Below are positions 36,350 through 44,108 of a DNA stretch of 64,000 nt, one piece after another. Under the pieces are notes generated by a model. It made no database searches. It had not been told where the DNA came from and saw nothing but the letters and a program-made list of their open reading frames with translations. A program made the position numbers and the translations under genes. The first letter of the stretch is position 1. The number at the start of each line of letters is the position of its first letter. The stretch is from Pandoraea oxalativorans (GTDB lineage Bacteria; Pseudomonadota; Gammaproteobacteria; Burkholderiales; Burkholderiaceae), in NCBI RefSeq assembly GCF_000972785.3, contig NZ_CP011520.2, positions 1 to 64,000 of the forward strand, given 5' to 3'.

Positions 36350-36687
36350 CTGCAGAACTCCCTCTTAACGAGAAAATTCTACTTCTCCTAGCGGTGGATT
36401 TCAGGGGGCATTACCCTACGTTCTTCTGTTCTTCTGAGTACTTCGGCTTTACGCGAACATACCCCCTCTGCAGATCGCCAATCTTCTCGAATTCGTTACA
36501 CCACGCCTTGAGAGAATTCTTCGTCGGGTAACCCAACTGGCGAATGGTCGCTTTGCTGCGCTTCCCGAGTTTCAGGTACAGCTCGACCGCCCGAACGCGT
36601 TCTTGGTATGAATACATGGACTACCTTCAAAGTAGTCCAAGATTTTGTCCGCATCCCCGGTGGGTCAGATTTAAACCGGCGTTGACA

Positions 36688-36762
36688 GCTATTAAAGCCG
36701 CAGCGCATATCCGTGACGCCAGCGGCAATCCACACCCGCGTGTTCGAGGGCAACCCGATCAT
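36688..36762 (-). pseudogene. IS66 TnpB fragment
   Basis: Starts MIGLPSNTRVWIAAGVTDMRCGFNS, the N-terminus of IS66 TnpB (IS66 Orf2). It is cut after about 25 residues by an IS21-like right end at 36687. The start overlaps the upstream orfA stop (ATGA). Confidence 0.8.
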
Positions 36763-37184
36763 GTGCGTAGCTCCGAGATCAACTCGCGCAGTAACTCCAA
36801 ACTCAGCGGACCATCGAAGCGCATTGTGCCGCCACGCATCACCAACTCGATCTTCCCCTCGTGCCGCAATGAACATCGTGAGGTCGGGACTGCTTGGTCT
36901 GCCGACGGCGTGGGGATACCAACGAGAGCCTTCGTGATCGTCACGGGAACAAACTCGGTCACCGAAGCCGCAGAACTCTGGCGAGTAACAAGCTCAGGCG
37001 TGACATCACCGTAAGCGCCAGCCAGATAATGCCGGCGCCATTTGAATAACAAGTTGGCGTTGATGCCTGCCTTGCGCGCCGTCAAAGCAACCGACGCACC
37101 TGGCCTTAACGTTGCCTCAACCGTTGCGCGCTTGAACTCCATTGAGAAATTCGCTCGTCGGTAAGGTACCGCTTCCACAGCCAC
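36759..37184 (-). CDS. IS66 TnpA accessory protein (OrfA)
   Basis: The 141-residue frame includes FSMEFKRATVEATLRPGASVALTARKAGINANLLFKWRRHYLAG, the HTH of IS66 OrfA, then a variable linker and IELVMRGGTMRFDGPLSLELLRELISEL, the conserved C-terminal strand-helix. The start (GTG at 37184) is uncertain; an IS256 element is inserted directly upstream with a duplication at 37181-37189. It is part of an IS66 remnant, since tnpB is truncated and tnpC is absent. Confidence 0.78.
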   Translation of the reverse strand: MAVEAVPYRRANFSMEFKRATVEATLRPGASVALTARKAGINANLLFKWRRHYLAGAYGDVTPELVTRQSSAASVTEFVPVTITKALVGIPTPSADQAVPTSRCSLRHEGKIELVMRGGTMRFDGPLSLELLRELISELRT

Positions 37185-37189
37185 ACTCA

Positions 37190-38620
37190 GAGCTATTGTC
37201 GAATCTGGTGTACGGGGTGCTTTGGGAAATATGAGAAGGCGGTGGCGGTTTAGCTGAGAATGTTGCTTGTCGAAGGCACACCGAGCAAAGCCGGCGCGAG
37301 CCGGCCCCGACCACCATGAAGAAGATTATGAAAGAAACGAACGGCAGAAAAGCACAAACGAAGAGCGCGCTCGATGAACTGATCCAGCAAGGCGCGCGGC
37401 AGATCATCGAGCAGGCAGTCGAAGCGGAACTGGCGAGCATGCTTGAACAGTACAGCAACGTGAGGTCGATCGACGGTCGGCGTGCCGTGGTGCGCAACGG
37501 CTACCTACCAGAGCGCGAAGTCGTCACGGCCATCGGTCCGGTGCCGGTTCGGGTACCGAAGGTGCGTGATCGCTCGGGTTCGGGCATCCGCTTCAATTCG
37601 GCGGTCGTGCCGCCGTACGTTCGCAAATCCGCACGCGTGTCGGCCGCACTACCGTGGCTGTACCTGCGAGGCATCTCGACGGGCGACATGAGCGAAGCCA
37701 TGGGCATCATGCTGGGCGGCCAGGTCAGCGGCCTGTCGCCAAATGTGGTGAGTCGTCTGAAGGCGCAATGGGCCGATGAGCATGCTCAGTGGAATCAGCG
37801 TGAGTTGTCGTTGGCGCGCTGGGTGTACTGGTGGGCTGACGGCATTCACACCGGCGTGCGCAGCGACGATTCCGACGGCCAGTGCCTGTTGGTGATCATT
37901 GGTGTCAAACCGGACGGAACGAAAGAGCGTGTGGCGATCAGTGACGGGTATCGGGAATCGAAGGCGTCGTGGGCCGAACTGCTGCTCGATCTGAAAAAGC
38001 GCGGTCTGCAGTCAGGGCCGCTGCTGGCTTGCGGAGATGGTGCGATGGGATTCTGGGCAGCGATGGAAGAAGTGTTCCCGCAGACCAAGCATCAGCGCTG
38101 CTGGTTCCACAAGATGGGCAACGTGCTCAACGCGCTGCCGAAATCGCAGCAGGCCCGCGCCAAAAAGGCGATGCAGGACATTTGGATGGCCGCCACGCGT
38201 GCCGAAGCGCTGGTTGCCTTCAATCACTTCGTTGATACCCACTCGGCAAAGTATCCGAAGGTGGTCGAAAAGCTGACGCAAGATCGCGACGAGCTGCTGG
38301 CATTTTACGATTTCCCGGCCGAACACTGGCAGCATCTGCGCACGACGAATCCGATTGAATCGACCTTCGCGACGGTGCGTCACCGCACCAAGCGCACGCG
38401 TAACTGCGTCTCGCGCGCGACGTTCCTCGGCCTGGCATTCAAGCTGATCGAGTCGGCCGAAGACTCGTGGCGGCGCATCCGCGCCCCCGAAAAGATCGCG
38501 ACGATGCTTGACGGGATGACGTTCAAGGATGGAGAGCCGGTGACCGACAGCACACCGGCTCAGCAGCCCCTGGCCGCCTAATCTTGCTCACGCCCCGTAC
38601 ACCAGATTTGACTTTAACTC
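37190..38620 (+). mobile_element. IS256-family element 2 with 9-bp target duplication
   Basis: Both ends share GTC-AATCTGGTGTACGGGG in inverted orientation. CCACACTCA at 37181-37189 and 38621-38629 is the 9-bp target duplication. It sits at the 5-prime end of the IS66 orfA and contains one intact transposase. Confidence 0.92.
37316..38581 (+). CDS. IS256-family transposase
   Basis: The 421-residue protein has AIGPVPVRVPKVRDRSG, YLRGISTGDMSEAM, VYWWADGIHTGVRSDDSDGQ (first Asp), PLLACGDGAMGFWAAMEEVF (second Asp), HQRCWFHKMGNVLNALP and LRTTNPIESTFATVRHRT (Glu), which are the IS256 C-x-H and DDE landmarks. It belongs to a different subgroup from the transposase at 4812-6062. Intact. Confidence 0.93.
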   Translation: MKKIMKETNGRKAQTKSALDELIQQGARQIIEQAVEAELASMLEQYSNVRSIDGRRAVVRNGYLPEREVVTAIGPVPVRVPKVRDRSGSGIRFNSAVVPPYVRKSARVSAALPWLYLRGISTGDMSEAMGIMLGGQVSGLSPNVVSRLKAQWADEHAQWNQRELSLARWVYWWADGIHTGVRSDDSDGQCLLVIIGVKPDGTKERVAISDGYRESKASWAELLLDLKKRGLQSGPLLACGDGAMGFWAAMEEVFPQTKHQRCWFHKMGNVLNALPKSQQARAKKAMQDIWMAATRAEALVAFNHFVDTHSAKYPKVVEKLTQDRDELLAFYDFPAEHWQHLRTTNPIESTFATVRHRTKRTRNCVSRATFLGLAFKLIESAEDSWRRIRAPEKIATMLDGMTFKDGEPVTDSTPAQQPLAA

Positions 38621-38640
38621 CCACACTCAAAACCTTGTCC

Positions 38641-38679
38641 ACTTTTGCGCCCACCATTTCATTTGGTGGACGCAAAAGT
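38641..38679. repeat. Long imperfect hairpin
   Basis: ACTTTTGCGCCCACCA (38641-38656) and the complement of 38664-38679 match at 15 of 16 positions, with a 7-base loop. No ORF or T-run is attached. Confidence 0.75.
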
Positions 38680-39522
38680 ACCCACAGACTCGCCTCCCAT
38701 CAAGACGGTACTCCTCGAGCCTTTACGCCGAGCCAGAAGTATTTCTCATCGCGCGGTATCCGTATGCCCCCGCTTGATGGCCTTGATAGGCCGTGGAATT
38801 CTTACCCGATTTGGCGCGTTTTTCCTCGCGCCATGGCGGGCCTCCGACCCGAGCGACCTATGCTGGGGTCATCCCTCGCTTTCGTCGCGCGATAAGCTCG
38901 CGTCTGGCGCGCCCCCACGGCTAGTTCCCAGTCGTACGCGGCACACGCCAAGCGGGCCGTGAAGCGGGCCGTGAATCCCGCCGCGTCGGGTGGCAGGCCC
39001 CATCGCCAGCGTGCGTCGTTGAGGCACTTTCTCCCGCCCTCGAACCATCCCCGACTTCTCCTTGGCGCGTTCGCTGAGCGCCGTGTTTCCCGAACTTCGA
39101 GGGGGCTGAGCGCGTGCGTGTGCGCGCCGGCGGCGATGCCGCGTTCGCTCGCAGCCAACGGAAAACAGGAAACGCGTCGCCGCGCCGGGTGAGCGCTTCG
39201 CAATAAAGGCGTTTCCCGACGTGCCCGAGACCCTCTCGCGTGACGCTCAACGTGGCGAGTGTTAGGCGTTGACCGCACGTCCCTCCGTCCAAGTCCTTTG
39301 CCAGGGGGCACGCGCCGTGTTTTTTAATATTGTTGGCGTGCTTCGATACTGCCCCAAACACCGTAGCGCTGATCGACGCATGCGATTGCCGGGGCCAACT
39401 CCTTAATAAACCAAGGGCATTGGCAACGACAGGGGGATGAGGATTCCGCCCAGTGTTTACACCATCGTCCCGGCCGCTCCCCCGCAAACCGGGCAATAGG
39501 CCTCAAAATGCACAAATAACAC
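38680..39522. other. Region without a recognisable gene
   Basis: About 840 bases between IS256-2 and the next IS5 element. Frames here are Arg/Ala/Pro-rich GC artefacts. No family, repeat or RNA was recognised. Confidence 0.4.
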
Positions 39523-39526
39523 CTAG

Positions 39527-40861
39527 CAGGCTGTTGAAATACCCCTCGCCGATGTGCGGCGGGGCCTTCGGATGTGGCGATGTGTCGGTTCGGTTCTTGA
39601 CGATTTAATGCTGCGCGTCCCTAATTCGAGTGAACCCAATGCCATCGTCTCGCCAATTTGCGCCCCTATGCCGCCTTCGCAGCGAGCGTACGCATGCGAG
39701 TCAGGTTATAGGCCGCCTGCGTCAACACAAAGAGCTGTTCGATTCGCTCGCGGCCGCGATACATCGCTTGCCGAATTCGGCCTACCGTCTTGCCCCAGCC
39801 AAAGACCTGCTCGATGCACTTGCGCTTGCGCTGACTGATGGCGTAACCGGGCCAACGCGTTGTGCGCCCGTCGATTGCCGAGCCGCCGGCTCGGCCGTCG
39901 TTTTGCGCCACATGCGGCGTGACACGATTTTCGCGGCACGACGCCACAAAGCCTGCCGTGTCGTAGTTCTTGTCAGCGCCAACGGTGATGGGGCTGTCGG
40001 CAAGAAACGCCGCATCGGCGAGCATATGGGTCGCAGCGTCGCGCTCGGCCGTGCCGCTCGCCTGCGTGACCTGGGCGTTGACAACCAGGCCATGCCGGTT
40101 ATCGGTCAGCACATGCCCCAAATAGCAAAGCACCGCGCCGGTGCCGCGACTCTTGCGAAACAAGCGCGCCTCGCTGTCCGTGCTCGATTCATGCGTCTCG
40201 TTGCTGCGTTTCTCGCCGTGCCAGTTCTCGCGCTGGCGACTGCCGCCCTCAGGCGGTGTGTCGTCGTCTGATTTGTCTTTGCGCACGAAGCTCTTGTGTC
40301 CCGCCCAAGCCTGAATCAGCGTGCCGTCCACGCTGAAATGCTCGCCCGAGAGGTGGCCACGCGCGTGCGCAGTCTCAACCGTTTCGTTAAACAAACTGAC
40401 GATGACGTCGTGAACCAGCAAGCGCTCGCGGTTCTTACTGAACGTCGAGTGGTCCCACACGGCATCGTCCATCGCCAAGCCGACGAACCAGCGGAACAGC
40501 ATGTTGTAGGAGATTTGCTCCATCAGCATGCGTTCGCTGCGAATTGAATACAGCACTTGCAGCAACAGCGCACGAATGAGCTTCTCAGGTGCGATGCTTG
40601 GCCGGCCGCCTTTCGCGTCGCTCTCGTACATGCGCCTAAACACGGGGTCCATGCGCTTGAGCGCGTCGTTCAGCCAGTTCCGAATCGGCCGCAACGGGTG
40701 GTTCGCTGGCACAAAGTTATCCAGCGTCGTCACTGTGAACATCGACTCGGTGTAGCTGTCCGCTCCGCGCATCGTTTCTGTCTCGGTGTTGTTCGGTTCT
40801 TCGTTTCAACGTTTACCCCTCCCGGCTGGATGACACGTGCGGGAGGTATTTCAACAGCCTG
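39527..40861 (-). mobile_element. IS5-family element with CTAG target duplication
   Basis: CAGGCTGTTGAAATACC starts at 39527 and its complement ends at 40861. CTAG flanks both ends (39523-39526 and 40862-40865), a 4-bp duplication typical of IS5 (IS1031/ISL2-type) elements. Confidence 0.92.
39666..40772 (-). CDS. IS5-family transposase
   Basis: The 368-residue DDE protein has an N-terminal DUF772-type domain (NFVPANHPLRPIRNWLNDAL, PEKLIRALLLQVLYSIRSERMLMEQI, FVGLAMDDAVWDHSTFSKNRERL). The catalytic landmarks are FSVDGTLIQAWAGHKS (Asp), ITVGADKNYDTAGFVA (Asp) and CIEQVFGWGKTVGRIRQ (Glu). Full length and open; probably active. Confidence 0.93.
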   Translation of the reverse strand: MRGADSYTESMFTVTTLDNFVPANHPLRPIRNWLNDALKRMDPVFRRMYESDAKGGRPSIAPEKLIRALLLQVLYSIRSERMLMEQISYNMLFRWFVGLAMDDAVWDHSTFSKNRERLLVHDVIVSLFNETVETAHARGHLSGEHFSVDGTLIQAWAGHKSFVRKDKSDDDTPPEGGSRQRENWHGEKRSNETHESSTDSEARLFRKSRGTGAVLCYLGHVLTDNRHGLVVNAQVTQASGTAERDAATHMLADAAFLADSPITVGADKNYDTAGFVASCRENRVTPHVAQNDGRAGGSAIDGRTTRWPGYAISQRKRKCIEQVFGWGKTVGRIRQAMYRGRERIEQLFVLTQAAYNLTRMRTLAAKAA

Positions 40862-41055
40862 CTAGAAGGGCATCGCGGCGTGAGCTTTTGCTTGGCGCGG
40901 GAGCAAGTCGGCGTGCCACGCACCTACCGCCCCTCTCGCCCTCGGTCACACCGGGCGCGACGCGCGCCGCTTTTGTCCAGTGGCATGAGAGTTGCATGCG
41001 GCCAATCGAGACAGCGCGGCGCTGGCGTTCTGCCGGGCGATGAGGAACATTACAA

Positions 41056-41286
41056 ATGGCTATGGTATTGTCCTTCGCTTACCGAGGCTTCCGGGTGCTC
41101 TGCACGGCGCTGCCGGCCACCGGCGGCGGCTTTCGCGCCACGGCTCGGATAACGGCCATCACTGCCGGTCTTTCGCGGGAGGAGACGGCGCAGACACTTC
41201 ACGGCGGGGTCCACCGAGAAGCGTCGTTGGCCATTGACATGGCGTGTTCTCTGGCCAAAACATGGATCGAGGCGCACAAGCCTTAA
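41056..41286 (+). CDS. Small conserved Burkholderia-type protein
   Basis: This 76-residue product begins MAMVLSFAYRGFRVLCTALPATGGGFRA and ends SLAIDMACSLAKTWIEAHKP. A beta-rich start (YRGFRVLCTA) and an amphipathic C-terminal helix resemble small uncharacterised Burkholderia proteins (possibly DUF6566). GAGGAA lies 8 bases before the ATG, supporting translation. Function unknown; it survives among decayed sequence. Confidence 0.5.
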   Translation: MAMVLSFAYRGFRVLCTALPATGGGFRATARITAITAGLSREETAQTLHGGVHREASLAIDMACSLAKTWIEAHKP

Positions 41287-41386
41287 CGCGGCGGGCCTGT
41301 TGATTTTCACCAAATGTTGCCCCCATTGAAGGGTCAATGCTTGGTGCCCATCCACCGCCACCGCGCGCGCAGCGTGGCTGGGCGAG

Positions 41387-41740
41387 TTGCGACACGACGG
41401 GGATGGGCTCGTGCGGCGTTTGGCGCAGGTGGGCCAGACGCCGGCCGTCAGGCGGGAGCAGGCGAGCACGGACGCGGCCGGTAAGGCGTATCTGATCGCC
41501 CGGCTCAACTTTGAGTCCGTCATGGACACAAACGCCGTGACGCTGAGCGACGCTGGACGCCCTGCGGCGGCGCCGATCGGGGATCCGCTCAATCACGGTG
41601 CCGCCGAGTTCGTTGCGGCGAATCCCGCGCTTGCGCGCAAGGCGCCGCGGTGCGTGCCGCTGCTCGCCGGCTTCGCGCTCGTGGCCGGGGCGGTGGGGGC
41701 GTTGTGTTCGGCTGGCGCGCCTCGCGGGCGCGGGCGGTGA
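41387..41740 (+). pseudogene. Degenerate copy of a small membrane protein
   Basis: The second half (IARLNFESVMDTNAVTLSDAGRP to AGFALVAGAVGALC) parallels the better preserved sequence at 59851-60097 (AARLNFESVIDKNAAKLTDAGRH to VGFALVAGAVGGFVGARLAGL). The copy here has lost residues of the membrane segment (MGRFVLLL is replaced by APRCVPLL) and its C-terminal end. Similarity continues downstream of the stop at nucleotide level. Function unknown. Confidence 0.55.
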
Positions 41741-41904
41741 GCGCGGGGCGCGCAAAGACGGGCGGCCATCGCGCCGCCTCTCGATGCCCGCCTTGCCGGT
41801 GTGCGACAACCCGGGGGCGCCGTGCGGATGACGCGCGGATTCGCAAGACCCTTGCAGCAAGTCTGGCGTCCGCCGGCACCCCTCGTGCGGGCCCCGCGTC
41901 CGGA

Positions 41905-42260
41905 AAACAGTTTGGTGGCATGAGCGTGCCGAATGCGGAGCGATTGAAGGAGTTGGAGGCCGAGAATGCCCGGCTGAAGAAGTTGCTGGCAAAGTCGTCC
42001 AACGACTGATGCGCCGGATCGACGAACTGCGTTTGGAGTTCCCGTTTGTCGCTTCACGGATGTTGGCGCGCGGCTACGTTGGAGGCCATGCATGCCGTTC
42101 AAGCGCTGGCAGAAGCGTTCGCCCGCTGGGGCACCCCGACAGCGTGAACACCGATCAGGGCAGCCAGTTCACGGCGGGAGCGTGCACTGTGCAGAGGGGC
42201 TGTACCGTGAGGCCTCGTCGGCGATTGAGGGGGGCTTCGTTCCTGGCCAGAAGATGGGTC
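41905..42260 (+). pseudogene. IS3-family (IS407-like) transposase fragments
   Basis: MSVPNAERLKELEAENARLKKLLAK (41921-42007) is the C-terminal part of an IS407-type OrfA. It is followed by RRIDELRLEFPFVASRMLARG and, in another frame, HPDSVNTDQGSQFTAG, which are OrfB pieces. Large parts of the element are missing. Confidence 0.65.
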
Positions 42261-42929
42261 GATGGGCACCAAAGACTGATGACGCGCCACGTGGTGCGTT
42301 GCAATATCTCGCTCGCAGCACCGGGCCAGTGCGTGCAGAACGGAGTGAGACGACCTTGAGGGTGTCACGCCGTTGCCCTTTTTCGTGCCTGGCTGCGGCT
42401 CGCAGTTTCTCGACCACTTGGTCGCGGCGCGACTCCACGTCACTGACCTTATTCCCGTCCTCGGCGGCGTAAGCGCTTGCCAGTGGCGCATTGAGCTTCT
42501 TTAGCCGCGCTTGTCACCCGCGCAGCAGAACACCGGTCAGTGCCACGTGCGGGCCAACAACGCCACACAGAACTCCGCCATTCTGCGGAGCATCGTCATG
42601 AACCGCTGCGCCAGGACAACCCCTACAGGACGGGTCTGAAAAACCGCCGCATCCTGGTTTGCGCCGACGACGACTATCGAGCCCAACTCCTTGGCTGACG
42701 TGCTCCTCACGCTCGTTGACCCTCCGTTTGGGAGCCCGGGCTCCCGAGGCCACCACCCGCAAAGATCAGGTGTTCACCCGAGGGTGTCCGGTCTGGCGAT
42801 GCGCAAAATGGACCCCGTCCCATGCCCGGTCGCAGGTACGTCGCGATTTTTGACAAGCCGGTACCCGTGGCTCGCCTGGCATGCGACCGTCAGCCCGTAC
42901 CCGGCATCACCACGCGCTGCCCGCCCTTG

Positions 42930-43280
42930 ACAGACAGGACCATTCTTTATCAAGGACATTCGATGCCGGTGAACGTTGATGAACGCTTGCCATGGAGCAA
43001 AGCGCAGCGCGAGCTGCTGGCGATAAAGCCCTGCGCGCAGCAAATGTCGTTTGGAGGCGAAGGGCTACCGGTTTGGCCCGAAGCCTGACGAAGGCCGGCG
43101 TGCGCGGTGCGTCGCGAAAGCGTTGCATGCGCCGCGCCTGTGTGAGCCGATGGCTGCCCTGCGCGATGGACGGCTCGGGCCGCTGCTTTGACGAACCCCT
43201 GCTTGACGCTGACCGGCTCCGGGCACTCGGCTTCGGCTGCCGGATAGCCGCGCAGGGAGTCGGTCACGATCGTGCGTTTC
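42930..43280 (-). pseudogene. IS6-family transposase C-terminal remnant
   Basis: Fragments in several minus frames read TIVTDSLRGYPAAEAECPE with VFVKAAAR-like FVKAAARAV, then MQRFRDAPRTPAFV, then LRAGLYRQQLALRFAPWQAF. These are the successive blocks of an IS6 transposase C-terminus, broken by several indels. It lies immediately upstream of the polysaccharide export genes. Confidence 0.65.
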
Positions 43281-43301
43281 CAAGTTGACAACACCGCCAA
43301 A

Positions 43302-44108
43302 ATGCATCCTTTTAAAGTCTTTGCTGCTGTCCAGGATAGACGCCGACACTTGTTATGGGAGATGACAAAGCGCGACCTGTCCTCTCGCTACAAGGGGGCC
43401 CGCCTCGGGATGCTCTGGGCCGTGCTGCTCCCGCTGGCCATGCTGGGCGTTTATTCCTATGTATTCGGCGTGGTGTTCAAGTCGCGCTGGGGCGCGGCTG
43501 GCGCTTCCGATTTTCCCTTTCCGCTCGTCCTGTTTGCTGGCCTGATCGTTTTCAACTTCTTTGCCGAATGCGTGAATCGTGCGCCGACGCTGGTGTCGAG
43601 TTCACCCAATCTCGTAAAGAAGTCAGTCTTCCCGCTTGAGATCCTCCCGTGGATGACGGTTTTAACGGCAGGCATCAATTCTTCGATCAGTATTGCGATA
43701 TTGCTCATCGGCGAGTGGTTGTGGGTCGGACACGTTCCGCTCACTGCTGTTCTCTTCCCGTTGATGCTCTTGCCGGTTGCCTTCGTCGCGCTCGGCGTCA
43801 GCTGGTTCCTTGCCTCGCTCGGCGTGTACGTGCGCGACGTCGCACAACTGGTGGGGCTCGGCATGACCGCGTCGCTTTTCTTCACGCCGATCTTTTACCC
43901 GCCAACCAGTGTGCCCGAAGCGCTGCGCGGCTTCACGGCCATGAATCCGCTTGCAGCGCAGGTGCAGTCGATGCGCGATGTGCTGCTCTGGGGGCGCCTT
44001 CCCGGCATTGCCGCTTTTCTTACCGCGCTCCTAGTAGGCTGGGGCGCCGCTTGGATGGGTTGGATCTGGTTCTCGCATACTTCCGACGGGTTTGCTGATG
44101 TCCTCTGA
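43302..44108 (+). CDS. wzm: Polysaccharide ABC transporter permease (Wzm-like)
   Basis: From the ATG at 43302 (MHPFKVFAAV) the protein is 268 residues, with six hydrophobic segments (MLWAVLLPLAMLGVYSYVFGV, FPLVLFAGLIVFNFFAE, VLTAGINSSISIAILLIGEWL, VLFPLMLLPVAFVALGVSWFL, LGMTASLFFTPIFY and the final LTALLVGWGAAWMGWIWF). RDLSSRYKGARLGMLW is the ABC2_membrane/Wzm N-terminal signature. It forms the inner-membrane channel for lipid-linked glycan with the ATPase encoded next, whose start it overlaps. A start at 43272 (GTG) is possible. It is the first preserved gene of the operon; IS remnants lie upstream, so any earlier genes may have been lost. Confidence 0.9.
   Translation: MHPFKVFAAVQDRRRHLLWEMTKRDLSSRYKGARLGMLWAVLLPLAMLGVYSYVFGVVFKSRWGAAGASDFPFPLVLFAGLIVFNFFAECVNRAPTLVSSSPNLVKKSVFPLEILPWMTVLTAGINSSISIAILLIGEWLWVGHVPLTAVLFPLMLLPVAFVALGVSWFLASLGVYVRDVAQLVGLGMTASLFFTPIFYPPTSVPEALRGFTAMNPLAAQVQSMRDVLLWGRLPGIAAFLTALLVGWGAAWMGWIWFSHTSDGFADVL

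Larger units (their letters stand above)
35223..36415 (-). mobile_element. IS407/IS51-like IS3-family element with 4-bp target duplication
   Basis: The termini GGTAATGCCCCC at 35223 and complement at 36415 are followed inward by TCCAC and AGAAGTAGAA on both sides. Direct repeat CTAC at 35219-35222 and 36416-36419, the 4-bp duplication typical of IS407-group elements. Confidence 0.9.
32541..36617 (-). pseudogene. IS-C transposase (fused OrfAB) split by two insertions
   Basis: Three exon-like pieces remain: 36617-36420 (MYSYQERVRAVELYLKLGKR to EEQKNV), 35222-34384 (LEHYVNHGRCFAF, DRVTLYNWKNQLLG, SYGYRRVQAAL to NIINRDFHA) and 33047-32541 (APNEKWLTDISEFQ, HSDRGGHYRWPGW, YNEKRIKGSLGYLSPIEYRE). 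Joining them at the duplicated targets restores one open frame equivalent to the 512-residue protein at 57114-58652, so the gene was intact when it was hit. Confidence 0.88.
32513..36658 (-). mobile_element. Single-ORF IS3-family element (IS-C) copy 1, carrying two other ISs
   Basis: The termini GGGGATGCGG at 32513 and complement at 36658 match those of copy 2 (57086-58692), with TCTTGGACT following in both. An IS2-like element (33048-34383) and an IS407-like element (35223-36415) are inserted. Removing both leaves about 1.6 kb, the size of copy 2. The flanks are IS21-like ends: CTGACCC on the left, GGGTCAGATTT and GGCGTTGACA on the right. Confidence 0.85.
40866..43301. other. Decayed zone with gene and IS fragments
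   Basis: Apart from the pieces listed separately (41056-41286, 41387-41740, 41905-42260, 42930-43280), no reliable gene is seen. Between 42261 and 42929 only GC-driven frames occur. The mixture of short transposase fragments in several frames shows long decay. Confidence 0.5.

Noticed and set aside
38641..38679. Integron attC site
   Set aside because: The hairpin lacks the GTT core and the two-box arrangement, and no integrase or cassette array is nearby.
38921..39496. A 191-codon minus-strand frame
   Set aside because: Low-complexity, basic residues, no domain, no start signal; similar to spurious frames in GC-rich non-coding DNA.
42261..42929. Possible genes in the decayed zone
   Set aside because: Frames change every few dozen codons and match no family; only the listed transposase fragments are supported.
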